DNA of 64,000 nt from Neospora caninum Liverpool (Eukaryota > Apicomplexa > Conoidasida > Eucoccidiorida > Sarcocystidae): NCBI RefSeq assembly GCF_000208865.1, contig NC_018397.1, forward strand, positions 4,369,748 through 4,433,747, in the 5' to 3' direction. The notes beneath the pieces were generated by a model. The model was given only the letters and a program-made list of their open reading frames with translations, did no database searches and had not been told where the DNA came from. A program made the position numbers and the translations under genes. Shown piece after piece: positions 1-10,944 of this stretch (positions are counted from its first letter, which is position 1; each line of letters starts with the position of its first letter).

Positions 1-121
1 CTGGCTGTCGCCCTTCCACTCAAACGTACCTGCATCGCTCTGTGTACTTCCTTCTTTTCTGTCTCTCGCACTGGAGCGCGCGCTCCTTCGCCTTCCTCTC
101 TCTCTTCTCCATCTTCCCCGC

Positions 122-326
122 AGCCGACTACTCCCTGAACTGTTTCGTCGCCAGGCGCCTCCAAGACCGAAGCGAAGCAGCGGGTGATTTCTTCCGTTCT
201 TCTGGCAACTTCAGCGGCACAGAGTCGCCGCTGTGCCTCGCTCAAACGATTCCCCTGCGTGACGCTTTGCCAGGCCACCGCAAGGATGTCTTCCGTTTTG
301 CCCTCTGCCGCCTCCCCGAGGGGTAA
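122..326 (+). CDS. possible terminal exon of a gene entering from the left (partial)
   Basis: A long pyrimidine tract ends in CAG at about 120-122 and looks like a splice acceptor. The frame that follows stays open to a TAA ending at 326. It encodes a non-repetitive, mixed-composition stretch that begins ADYSLNCFVARRLQDR and ends near FALCRLPEG. No start is visible, so it would be the last or an internal exon of a gene whose body lies left of the window. A weak donor-like GTAATT overlaps the stop, so it could also splice onward. It competes with the ORF at 286-1071, which uses another frame over the last 40 bases; both cannot be coding there unless one is wrong. No family was recognised. Confidence 0.3.
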
Positions 327-1071
327 TTCCGGCGTTTCGTCGGGAGCTTCGAGCTCCGAAGTCTCCCTCCCTGGGCGACTAGCCGTGGGCGGATCTTCCG
401 CGGCTTCTCTGGCCGAGCTTGGGGTTGCCGGCGGCAGAGCGACAGCAGGATCCTCCTCACTTTTGGCCTCGGAACTGTTGGAAGAAAGGCCCGGAGCTGT
501 CGTGGAGAACGCAGAGCCGGAAAGAGAAGACAAGGAGGCGGCAGAGCGAGGCGCGAAACGAAGCGGAGACGAAGACAACAGGGGTGGAGCCGCACTGAGA
601 GATATCTTAGGCTGCCTGGGAGAAGCGCACGGGGATACTGTGAAGGTAGAACAAAGGGGAAAAGAACGAAATGACGGACTCCAGAGAGACGGAAGAGAAG
701 AAGGGAGGGAAGAACGAAGAGAAGAAGGAAGAGAAGAAGGGAGGGCTGGCACGAGCGATGAAGACACAGATAACGAAGCAGGAGGGCCAGCGATGATGCC
801 ATTGGAGTTTTCCGAAGGCCTGCATGACGTTCGGAATCTGGCTGTGAAAGAAGAAAGTGAAGCAAACGGGGGCACCCAGGGCGGAACCGAGGAAGAGGAC
901 GAAGGGCGCGACGAAGAGCACGGCGAGAGGTTCCGCGAGGAAGGCCAGGGAGAAGACAAGGAAGATAGAGATTCTGACGGAGAAGCGAGATCGGAGGAGA
1001 GAAAGAGAGCAAAAGAGGGATGGGACGGTCGACTCCGCAGCCTACACGTAAACTGCACGTGGCGCGGCTGA
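286..1071 (+). CDS. acidic low-complexity hypothetical protein (about 261 aa)
   Basis: The first ATG in this open frame is at 286; the frame is open upstream to a TGA at about 139 but has no earlier ATG. The predicted protein starts with a Ser/Ala/Gly-rich third and becomes strongly Glu/Arg-rich from about residue 130, with repeated EEGREERREEGREEG-type blocks. It has no signal peptide, membrane segment or recognisable domain. The composition is typical of disordered coccidian proteins. It could be a stand-alone gene, an exon of a larger gene, or an open frame on purine-rich non-coding DNA. The opposite strand is also open (242-1012), but its translation looks like a complement artefact. No function can be assigned. 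Confidence 0.35.
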   Translation: MSSVLPSAASPRGNSGVSSGASSSEVSLPGRLAVGGSSAASLAELGVAGGRATAGSSSLLASELLEERPGAVVENAEPEREDKEAAERGAKRSGDEDNRGGAALRDILGCLGEAHGDTVKVEQRGKERNDGLQRDGREEGREERREEGREEGRAGTSDEDTDNEAGGPAMMPLEFSEGLHDVRNLAVKEESEANGGTQGGTEEEDEGRDEEHGERFREEGQGEDKEDRDSDGEARSEERKRAKEGWDGRLRSLHVNCTWRG

Positions 1072-3718
1072 GAGACGTGGGAACCTACGCTGGTGCAGGG
1101 CTTCATTTTCTCGAAATCAGTTGTGGAAAAAACCTTTTCTACATGAGGAAATTTGGCGAAGGAAATAATGGTGAGGCGAACCAGAGACCAGAGCGAGAGC
1201 GGAAAGGGTGACTATGCGTGAGCAACCGGCAGGCCGGTTGGACAGTCCCGGAAAGGAAGGGGCGAAGGCGGGAGAGAGGGAAGAACGACGAGGGGTGAGG
1301 GAGACGAAATGAAGAAGACCCGAAGAAACAAAGGAAGACGCAAAAGAGGGAGAGGGGCACCGAGACGGCGGAAGAAAAAATCCAGGGTCCCCGCCCCCCT
1401 GTTCCCCCCGGCGTGTAGATACAGGCGAAACCCGAGACCAGCCAGGAGGGAGCACCGCCTATAGAAACTGGTGAATAGAGGATGAGGGGTGTGAAGAGAG
1501 GATCAAGATGGAATTTCAAAAAAGAATCCAAACGATTTCCAATCGGCTACCAGCAAGCAGGGGAGACACTCGATTTCCCCTGCCGCCCGAGAGACAGTCC
1601 ACTCAAGCGCGCCCTGGACATCGTTTCTTTTTAGCTGGAGAAGTGAAGAGGACTGAGCCTGAGGGTGGTGGAACCAAACAGATCCATGAACCTAAGAGGG
1701 AAACTTTTCGACATTGAGTATCAGAGAAAAGGAGAGAAAAACGACGCACATGACTTCCAGTCTCGAGAGTGAGCGCCCTGCAGCCTAGAGAATGACTCAA
1801 TGCGGCCTCGAACAGATCGATGCCTGACGCCAGCGACGGGACACAGGCTGAGTCGCTTGCGCTAGGCCTGATGCGCCGAGCAGATAGCCGGAAAACTAAA
1901 GAGAGGAACGAGGGTAGATGGCTGTTCCCAATTCAAACTCTCTCACCGGTTTCCTTCGAGAAAGGTCGCGTGCATGCACACACAAATAGCGTAGACATGA
2001 ATGCGGAGTACTCGTGCATGCACCAAAAAGGCTGCGAGGGTCGAGCAAGGGCGGTTCTACGGCTTCCGTGTGCTTACCACAAAACAGGCTGTTCTCTGCC
2101 GTCAGAAACCTAACACTATGGCAGTTAAAGTGGAACGCAGTGAGGAAAGAGAACGCGCTGGAACGCGAGACGGGGTACCACTCAGTAGGCTGCGGCGCTC
2201 CGGCGGCACACAGATCTCTGCTCGGCCTGAAGCGAAAAGGAGATTTGTTCAGTCTTGTTTCGCAAAAGAAAGCAGAGAGCGCGAATCGAAGACGGGGCAG
2301 CGATCCAACGCGTTTTCCCGAAATGTGTGCAGAATTTTGCGTGCTTGTCACCCGTCACGGACAGCCCGCGATTGTGTATTCGGCCGAGTTCTCCGGCAAC
2401 GTTGAACCCTTGCGAGAGTTATAGGAAACTGCGTCTTGGCCGAGAAACGGCGGGGAAAACGCCGAAAAGGGAACGGAGCTGGCGTTGCTATGCCCTTAGT
2501 CACTTACCTTTCGTCTTGCTGCCTCATGATTGCTTGCGTTGTATAGCTATGGCTGCTTCGCACGGTTGCGGACCGCTCGAGTGTTTCGTTGCTGGTAGAA
2601 CAAATGAATACTTGAAGAAACGCACAACAGCTGGCAGAGGAGTACGTCGACTATCCACGACACCGCTAATCTAGGCAAGCAGAAGTGAACGAAAGGCTGT
2701 GTTGAGACTTATTATATGAGTGTCGACAAACCTAATTTCCAGCGGGTGTGCGCGACGGAATGCCCTACGACGGTGTGAGAGGCATTCTGGAAAACATTAG
2801 CTGTTGTGGGGACCTTAGATCAAGTGAAGAGATGCAGATGGAAAACATGTATCTTCTGCCTTCCTCTAGATTTTTCTCGGGAAGCAAGCCGTTTGTGTCT
2901 GTCTTTTCAAAGCAAGAACGCGTGGGCCTTCTCCGTGGCAGGAACTACGCGGGGTCCTGACTCGCGGGAAAAGTCTCTCTAAATCGTAGAACACGAGAAC
3001 ATAGTGCACCTCAAGTGAGGAGAACCACAAGGATTTATACCCCTAGGCATTTGTGTACATGGATATATATACATACGTGTGTAAATGATTCCATACGCTT
3101 GTATGTTGGTCAACCATGCAACTGCGCATATATACATATCTAGGAGGTACATAAAAAGTTTTCTCACTTGATAAAACAAAGTTTCGCATTCGGTCATACG
3201 GCCCGAAAGGTGAGGAAGTGAGAAAACAAGACAACGCCAGCGTACTGGCTCTTTCCCGACAAAGTCAAAAACCCACGAAGCGAGGATCCAGCTGAAGCAC
3301 CGATTTCCCGTAAAACACCTGGGTAAAAGACATGCGTTTCTCTGTGGCGCCCCATCCTGTCTCATCCAGATACAGTGTGCAGCCTGGATCTCCACAGCGT
3401 TGATTCAGGGTGGCCTGGTATCCCCCAAAGCGCAAGACCCTCTGGCAGCCCAGCAAGCCAGCGGTCGCGAATGCAGCGCCTGAATCCACTGGAGGATCTG
3501 CAGCGCTCGTTTCCCCGCTTTCGAGTTCCTTCCCTCGTTTGTTGTTCGCTTGCCTTCTCCCGCTCGCCCGTTGTGTTCCTTCTCACGTTATCGCTCGTCC
3601 TCTTCTCGAGGACGAGGCCTCACACGGACCGCTCGGTGGCTGCAGGCTTCGAGGCGGCAAACCCTCATGCCACGCGCTCAGTTTTTTTCGTATCTGCTCC
3701 GTCGCCATTTTCGTCCAT
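1072..3718. other. intergenic, no supported gene
   Basis: Only short, non-homologous ORFs occur on either strand. Purine-rich DNA continues to about 1500. An AT-rich patch with TATATACATA-type runs lies at 3058-3140. The right end is probably the 3' untranslated region of the minus-strand gene that stops at 3719. No RNA gene or repeat family was seen. Confidence 0.5.
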
Positions 3719-6700
3719 TCACGGACCCTTATCCGCCTGTATGTGGCCCGCAGCGGGCGGGTTCCCCCTCAGTTTCAGCGCGGCCTTGGGCCGTCGCTTT
3801 CCGTCGCCGTTCTCGTCAGACGACTTGGATTCCTTCTGGCTGCGGTGTTTCCTTCCGTCCTTCTCTTCCTGTCCCGATTCTTCAGTGGAATCCTTCTTTT
3901 TCGCTCTCTCCTTCTCCATCTCGGACAGCCGTCGCCTCGCCAGCGCGTCTTTGTACTTTCGCTTCATTCTGTGCAAACTGCGGCCCAGCTTGTTGTTGAA
4001 GATGTACCCACACCCACCGCAACAGGAAAAGGCAACGATGACGATGAACACCAGCAAGCCAAGACTCCAGCCCTTCCACGCTCCCCCACGATGCGGAAGC
4101 TCCCCACCCGCCGCAAGACCTTCTGCCGCCAAAGTGGCTGCGACCAGCTGCTCTCTCGCGCTCTCAGCCGCAAGAGCTGCCTGCTCAGGGGTCGCCGGCA
4201 CCACCACTGCGGGCGCGGCGCCTGCAACAACTGGAGCAGCAACCAGAGGCGTGGCGACAGCTTCCGCCACAGGCGTCCCAGCCACTGTTGGGACGATAGG
4301 CCCTCCTGCCACGCCCTGGGGGACTATCAGCCCTGCTGGGGTACCTGAGGCGCTGGCCCCTGGAGCCGCCGCTGGGGCAACTAAAGGAGCAACTGCTGGC
4401 GCCGCTGCTGGGGTAGCGGGGGGGGGAACGACGCCCGCAACTGCTGGACTAGCTGGCGGGGTGGCCCCTGGAGCCGCTGCTGGGGTAGCTGTGGGGCTGG
4501 CCCCTGGAGCCGCTGCTGGGGTAGCTGTGGGGCTGGCCCCTGGAGCCGCTGCTGGACTAGCTGGCGGGGTGGCCCCTGGAGCCGCTGCTGGGGCAGCTGT
4601 GGGGCTGGCCCCTGGAGCCGCTGTTGGGGTAGCTGTGGGGCTGGCCCCTGGAGCCGCTGCTGGACTAGCTGGCGGGTTGGTCCCTGGAGCCGCTGCTGGG
4701 GCAGCTGTGGGGCTGGCCCCTGGAGCCGGTGCTGGGGTAGCGGGGGGGGTAACGACGCCCGCAGCCGCTGGACTAGCTGGCGGGGTGGCCCCTGGAGCCG
4801 CTGCTGGGGTAGCTGGCGGGGTGGTCCCTGAAGCCGCTGCTGGGGCAGCTGTGGGGCTGGCCCCTGGAGCCGGTGCTGGGGTAGCGGGGGGGGTAACGAC
4901 GCCCGCAGCCGCTGGACTAGCTGGCGGGGTGGCCCCTGGAGTCGCTGCTGGGGTAGCTGAAGGGGTAGCGCCTGCCCCAGTCGCCACAGCTGCTTGTGGA
5001 AGGATAGCGCCTCCTGCAGCTACCGCGGGAGTCCCCACGGCAAGGCCCCCTGCGACAAGACCCGCGGGAGGGGCCTGTTGAAGCAGCACTTGATTGCCAG
5101 CGGGTGTGGCAACAGCAGAGGCGCCTGCCGTTTGTGCGGCTGGCGGCGCCTGTGTGGGGTTATGAACTGCAGCCTCGGCTGGTTTTTTCTTTCCGTGTTT
5201 GTGTTTCTTCTCCGCAGCGGTATCCTCGCTGAAGGCAGCAACAAAAGAGAGTGTGAGAGACATGCATTTCTCGCCCGCACATTTAGAGGTGTAGAGGTCT
5301 AGGGAACAGCTGCACCGGTCGAGAGAACAACAGAAGAAGGAACTATGTCTGCCGTCGGGTCGCTGTTCAAGAGGAAGCGAACTGGAATATGACGCAGCCT
5401 TTGGATCGTATCAGAATTCCCTGTTTCTGAGTCCACAGTATCCACTGGTTTACGGCCGAGGATTGCTACGATCCGTTGTGGTTCGTGCCGCCTCTTGTTA
5501 AAATTGGATCAAACACCAGCCGTTTCTTGTCTGTGTCTCTCTTCGGGTCAAAGACGCGCCCTGTCTGCTGTAGGTCAAGGGGTTTTCTAGACTGAGAGAC
5601 GCAGCGGGTTTCCTTCGACGGTCAAAAAACGGACACAAAGGCACTGGCGGACCGGCGGCTGGAGCGGGAGGACAACGTGTCAGTCTGTTTTTGTCGCCTC
5701 TGCGCATCTGCTGTGAGAGGAGAAGAGAGAGGCTTACTGGTGGCCAGTGCTAGCTTGTGAACCCGGCCTCGTGACGAAGGCTGGGGGTATCACGGCCATG
5801 AGTGTTGAAAGATCATCAGATGAGCTGGAACCCGGTGCAGCTGAATGCAGTGCAAGCTTGTCCGCTTCTCTGTCTGCTCTTCCTCCTCTCTCTGCTCGTT
5901 CCTCTCTTTCTTCTGTTCTGTCCTCCTCTCGTTCCTCTCTTTCTTCTCTTCTATCCTCGTCTCTCTCATCTCTCTCTTCTCTTCTCTCCTCATTCCTTTC
6001 CTCTCTCGCTTCTCTTCTCTCCTCATCTCTCTCCCGTCTTTCCTCTCGTCTTTCCGCAGCCTCTTCCTGTCTCTCGTCCATTGCGTCTTGCCTCCTCTCT
6101 ACTCCATCCTCACTTCTCTTTAAAATGTGTTCAACCCCCGCTTCCATGTGGGCATACCTTTTCTCCCCGTGGTGAGCGTCACTGCTCTCTGACGCCGCAT
6201 GTCTCTTTTCCTCTCCGCCCTTCTCTGTTTGGTCCTCATCTTCCTCCTCGCTTGCGTGGCGGTGCTTGTGGTGATGCCGCTGGTGCCTCGGCTCTTCTTC
6301 TTCGTCGTCGTCATCGTCATCGTCGTCTGAGCTTCTAATACCCAAAAACGACCCCGGTAAAGCGCCAACCCGCGGGTCTCGCTCTCCTCCATCGATGCCT
6401 TCCCCTTTCGCCCTCGCCAGACGCTTCCCTTTCGATACTTGCCTCCACATATCTCTCCTTCTCAAGTGACCTCTCTCCACTTTTTCGGGCCGCATCCTCT
6501 CCTCTCCCGCCCCCCCTACTGCTCCACCCCGCCACAGTTCATCCCTGCTTACGAAGTCGCCCACAGAGCTGCCTCCTACGAAGTTTCCTGGAGCCAGTTC
6601 TTCCCGATCGGGATTTGATTCAGCCCCACTTCTCTTCTGCAAGGACGCGAAAGCTACCCACCGGCTTCCTTCCTCTGCAGACGTCTCCTCTCTGAGTTGA

Positions 6701-8433
6701 GGGTTGTCGCGAGAGAAGCCGCCTTGAAAAACAGGCGAGGGAACAGAAGGCCAAGTCACTGAACGCGCAGCGGAAAAGCCAGGCTTCTGCACCCGCCAAC
6801 TTGTCCCGCCTCTGCGCAGCTTCACAGACTTCTCGGCAAACGCCGAATCCTCGGTGGGAAGCATCGGAAGGTTCCGCCTCCCTTCTCTGCCCTGGCTGCC
6901 GGCGCCCTCCCTGAAAGAAGCCAGCACGCCAATGAGCTGAGAAGGAAAGGGCCGATCGCCTGAGGGCTCTGCACCCCCAGAGCTAGGAATGGGCCTTTGG
7001 GAGGCCGTCGAGCTGCCTGACTGTCGTTGCCGCCGATGACTGTCTTTCGAGAGAAGTGACTCCTTGGCCGCAAACGCAGGCTGACGGCCGTCATCCAGTC
7101 CACGCTCTGTGTGAGGAAACACTGAGGCTGTAAAGCCGCGTTTTGCACGTTTTCTGACTTCCCAGCCCTGTTCTCCTGATTGGGAATTGGAGGCAGATGG
7201 CTTTGCTCCACGCGTTTCCGAGACGAGCGGAGGTAAAACACGCGCGGGCATTCCAGACAGACGAGACGAAAAGAAAGAAGAAGCGACAGGCCGAGCCGCT
7301 CCCTCTGGAGAGGCGCCGGCCCTGCCGTTCTCGCTTGACGAAGCGAGAGGCGAGAAGACGGAAGTTGAAGGCAGGAGCTTCTGACGAGAAGAGGACGGAC
7401 CGCGAGCCGGCTGTTTTCGCGGCCCAGTGGATTCGGGGGGCTCGCGTGCTTGTGGGGAACGCAAGACGCCATCGTCGCGAAAATCGTCCGAGAGTGAGGC
7501 GAATCTGACTTCGCTGTGGCTGGTTGAGACCGCATGTGAAAAGGTGATGAGAGAGAAAAGGTCCACAGACTTTTGACGGGAAAAGATACTGTTGACCAGG
7601 GGCGACGAAAGGCAAGAAAAGAGAAGAAAAAGAATAAGGAGAGGCAAGTGGAGACACAGATAACTATGGCGCGGTTTCGAGAGACAAACGGGCGTCGTTG
7701 ATCCGCATGGGTATTCTAGGTCACATCCTGCGTATGTTTCAAGGTGGGGGACCCCGTTCTCTGCTACGCCCCCATTCCAACGCCGTGCATGCAGTCCTGA
7801 TCGCTCGGAAAAGGCCGCAGATGAAGGTGAATAACGCGGCGGGGAGCTGCATCTCACGGAACGAGACGGAGAGGAAACCAGGGGCAGAGATTTTGAAGAC
7901 GAGGGAGACAGGGCTGCAAAAGAGGGTGCAGAATAGGCGGGCGGAGAAGATGCGTGCGGAAAAGAGAAATGTGGCAAAGAGAGACGATCAGGAGGCGGAG
8001 CAGAGGCAAAGACTGGCGGAGACGGAGGGCTGGAGGAAGGCCAAACAGAAGACATCGAAAACGGCGGGGACGAAGGAGACAGAAAAGACTGACAGGTTTC
8101 ACGTGGCGAAGGCGGTGATGCCTCTGGGGACAGCGGGCTCCAACCGCCGACTTTCCATCGAGTTGACATTTTCCTCCACCAAACAGCGCGCCGCTCCTGT
8201 CGACGGAAAGTCTGCCGCATGCCGCCATGCCATCCGAGTCCCTGTGTCGCCAACTTGCGACCTCGGAGCCTGTTCTGGCGGCGGCTCGGGAGATCTGTCC
8301 ATTGTGCGGATGTCTCCTGGACAGATTCCAGCACGAGAAGCCCGGAGCGATTTCCTGCCCCCTGACGGAATCTGTCCCGTGCGTTCTTCTCGGGTCTAAG
8401 CCTAGCTCTGCGTTTCATGTCTATCTGTTTCAT
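3719..8433 (-). CDS. large repeat-rich single-span membrane protein with recessed signal-like segment (two exons)
   Basis: Two long minus-strand ORFs join through one intron. Exon 1 is 8433-5738 and ends at donor GTAAGC. Exon 2 is 5228-3719, preceded by a pyrimidine-rich CTTCAG acceptor. The phase-2 codon is restored across the junction, giving about 1,401 residues. In order the protein has: a Ser/Pro-rich N-terminus; a hydrophobic block (about 255-280) that could be a recessed signal or anchor; a Ser-rich region; an Asp8/Glu run; a His-rich patch; an Arg/Glu-rich region likely to form a single helix; 12-residue Ala/Pro/Thr repeats in exon 2; a membrane span (about 1283-1302, LLVFIVIVAFSCC); and a Lys/Arg/Glu tail of about 100 residues. 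An RRLSE motif lies at 3920-3934. Family unknown. A secreted or dense-granule/rhoptry-type membrane protein is inferred from the architecture only. The N-terminal 250 residues may be wrong if an intron lies upstream of the hydrophobic block. Confidence 0.72.
4361..4960 (-). repeat. coding tandem repeats, 36-bp (12-residue) units
   Basis: Within exon 2 of the large membrane protein, a 36-bp unit repeats in frame with variants, encoding approximately ATPAAAPGASPT. Longer higher-order blocks containing GVVTPPATPAPAPGA also recur, for example around 4735-4800 and 4855-4920. The units are not separated by unique spacers, so this is not a CRISPR-like array. Such arrays commonly differ in copy number between strains, which is an expectation here rather than an observation. 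Confidence 0.9.
5850..6060 (-). repeat. Arg/Glu-rich coding segment (single alpha-helix type)
   Basis: The minus strand encodes alternating acidic and basic residues (ERREERRERDEERREA-type) for about 70 residues, upstream of the Ala/Pro repeats of the same protein. The + strand here is almost pure C/T with some G. The ER pattern suggests a stable lone helix rather than a heptad coiled coil. This is an inference from composition. Confidence 0.7.
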
Positions 8434-10944
8434 GCATCTTCGCGAGTTGTCCGGTCTACGCGGCTGGTTGGTGGCCCTCCCAGCAGAGCAAGCGACCTGA
8501 CGACCGTCGCTCCTCCATTCATGTGCGCAACTCTACCCCGGTTCCCCAAAGGCCTCCCTCATAACAGTTTCTCTTCTTGCCCTTTTATTCTCTTTTTCTT
8601 CTCGGCCTCGTTGAGGGAGGAAAATGCCGAGAGAGAAGTTATCTAGCGACAACGTGCGTACCGCATATCAAACAAAACGGAAGGCACGCAAATACCTCGA
8701 GAGAGGAGTTCTATGCTGCGTTGACGAACAAAGGGAAAAGCGGCTCCGTAGACAGCAGATGTCGGACCTGCGGCACATGTCTTCGGTGTCGAGATCGCAG
8801 GTGAGACGTTCCCAAACTCAGACTTCTCTCGGGCGCGAAAGGACCGGGTTTCCCCGCTGTCGCGAGGCATTCAACACCTGAAACGGCGAGAGGTGCGACA
8901 TAGAGCCAACACCGAAATAAAATTTGTAGCGAGGTCGAGAGAGACACTTTAAAAGGGCATATATTCTTGTATCCTTATCTGGATCATCGACGGCGCAAAA
9001 AATACAACTGCGGGGCCTCCAGCCTGTGGGTGGAGAGGCCGCGGAAGTAGAAGGTACGAAAGGCAACGGATCTTGACTAGAATTAGAAACCCCGTCTTTG
9101 TGAATTGAAAATGAGAAGCGGTATTTGCAGAGAAGCTGCAACTCGTCCTTACGGCAAAATGACCTCGTACAATCTGTCTGGTTGCTCCTTTGTGTCTCGT
9201 GCGACGTTTTGACGCGCGGCGCACGGCTAGCTTATGGCTGATTGACGCAGAGAGTGGCACAGAGGAGAGACGCCCGCGGCGGACAAAACCGGACGAAAAA
9301 AAGAGGATAAATGGCTTTTTTTTCGTAGGAAACGGAAGTCACATTCCATGTCATTTCCATTCTCCTCTCACGCCTTTTGCCCGCATTCAAAGAGAAAACG
9401 ACGTAGCTTGGTCGCCGACACCCAGGGAAGAAGCACGTGCCGTATAGCGTGGTGACCCGCGGTTGACTTGAAAACCATCTGCACATTTTTCTACGCATGG
9501 CAGGCTGCATGCCCCGAAGGCAACGAGTGGTTTCTGTTTGGAAGTTGAAATTAGGGCTTGCTTGCTTTCGTTTGTTAGTTCGCGGCACTTTTGTTTTTCT
9601 TCTAGGGAAGTGCCGTACTGTGGAATCTCTGGTCCAGCTGCCGTACAGTGCGTGCGACCCGTAGGGAATGCCGGATCTATCTATCAAAGTGGCATGGATA
9701 GCTACGCCAACAGAAAAGGATAGAGAGAAATATGAGACCTAAAGCGGGATATATCGAGAAAGAGTGCTTGACGTATCGATCATCGATGCGAGCCGACTTC
9801 AGCGGTGTCTTCCACTTCCCGCGCTGTACCGTAGCGGCTTCAGAGATACCTACCGATGTGTCGAAGTGCTGTGACTTCGTGCAGTCGTTTAAAAGAAGTC
9901 TACAGGGAACTGCGGCGGTGTTCAACAAACTCTTGGTCCATAGAGAACCGCGTGGCACTCCACTGTGAGCCCTTAACACGTACGGCAGGTGGAGGATTTT
10001 TTTAATAATTCGCCAAGCGGCAGAATGTGACAACATTGCAATATAGTGAAGAGGGCGGCGGAAAAGAAAGAGAGCCACCTTGAGTTACTGGCCCACATGG
10101 AAACCACCATGGATATGGCTGCGTTCAGAAAGCAGGAGTGTATATGTATGCCCGTTATGGATGAATGAAGTGCACTATAGCAACTGTCGGCGTACGTAGC
10201 TGTATAAATTCATGGTCATGCGTAAGCGCGAACCTGTGCCCGGTGGGTACAGCTGTTCCAACGTGTATCAGGGAAAAGTCAGCATCTAGAATGGCTCGAA
10301 ATCTACCAAATGGGTGTTATGCTGCCTGGAAAAAAATCGAATTCATCAAAGAGAGTAATCCCAGACACGGTAGATGTGAATCCCTAATTATTTCAGCCGC
10401 CGGTGTGGTAGCGTAGCAGTTCCCCATTCGTGGGTCGGCGGGGGTCGTTGAAAGCTTGCCAATCTCCTGAAATAGGAGCGAACAAGAGCTGCATGAAGGA
10501 AGCAGAAACAAAACAGAAGCTAAAGTTGTCTGGCACGCACAGCGTTGCCGGAGCTTTTGGCGTCGCTCCGCTGTCATCCTTCTGGCGGGATGTCCAAGCA
10601 GCTATCTGCACTTCGTGTTACTACGTCTTTCTATTCTGTATATAGTCCCCATTCTCCTTAATTTGGTTCCCCTGTTTCGCCTCAAAAATGCAGGGACGAA
10701 TTCCCTCGACCTCTCGAGACGCTGACACAATATGAGCCGTTTGGAAATGGTAAAAGCCATCTTACTTCTAGTGTGACTTTTGGGCACATGAATACCACCT
10801 GTGTCCGATAACATACGTCTCACGTAAGCAGCTCTGCACGAATGTTTGTATGTGTATCTGTAGAGAAGTGCATTGAGGTAAGTAGATTCAAAATCTCCTT
10901 CCTAGTATGCCTCCGTACACGCGTACGTGCTCACGCAGTATTGT
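8434..10944. other. intergenic: upstream of the repeat protein, downstream of acyl-CoA oxidase
   Basis: No ORF here has exon-like borders or recognisable homology. The left part should hold the promoter and 5' untranslated region of the minus-strand gene starting at 8433. The right part should hold the 3' untranslated region of the acyl-CoA oxidase ending at 10945. No repeat or RNA gene was noticed. Confidence 0.45.

Noticed and set aside
242..1012. 256-codon minus-strand ORF
   Set aside because: Arg/Leu/Pro/Ser-rich complement of the acidic + frame, with no domain or signal.
4440..4960. Repeat array suggesting CRISPR
   Set aside because: Units are contiguous and coding, with no unique spacers, in a eukaryotic exon.
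3375..5081. 568-codon + strand ORF rich in Gly/Ala/Val
   Set aside because: It is the complement of the Ala/Pro repeat exon; the repeat unit lacks stops in this frame too. Domain logic (span, basic tail, splice sites) supports only the minus strand.
5228..5263. ATG at 5263 as start of a separate repeat protein with a short hydrophobic N-terminus
   Set aside because: Those residues come from the pyrimidine tract and AG of a splice acceptor; joining to the upstream exon restores frame exactly.
5747..6175. + strand Ser/Leu-rich ORFs in three frames
   Set aside because: They are shadows of the Arg/Glu-rich coding segment on the minus strand; C/T-rich DNA is open in several frames.
7698..8399. 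233-codon + ORF
   Set aside because: Antisense to the N-terminal part of the large membrane protein; Lys/Arg/Glu-rich by complementarity.
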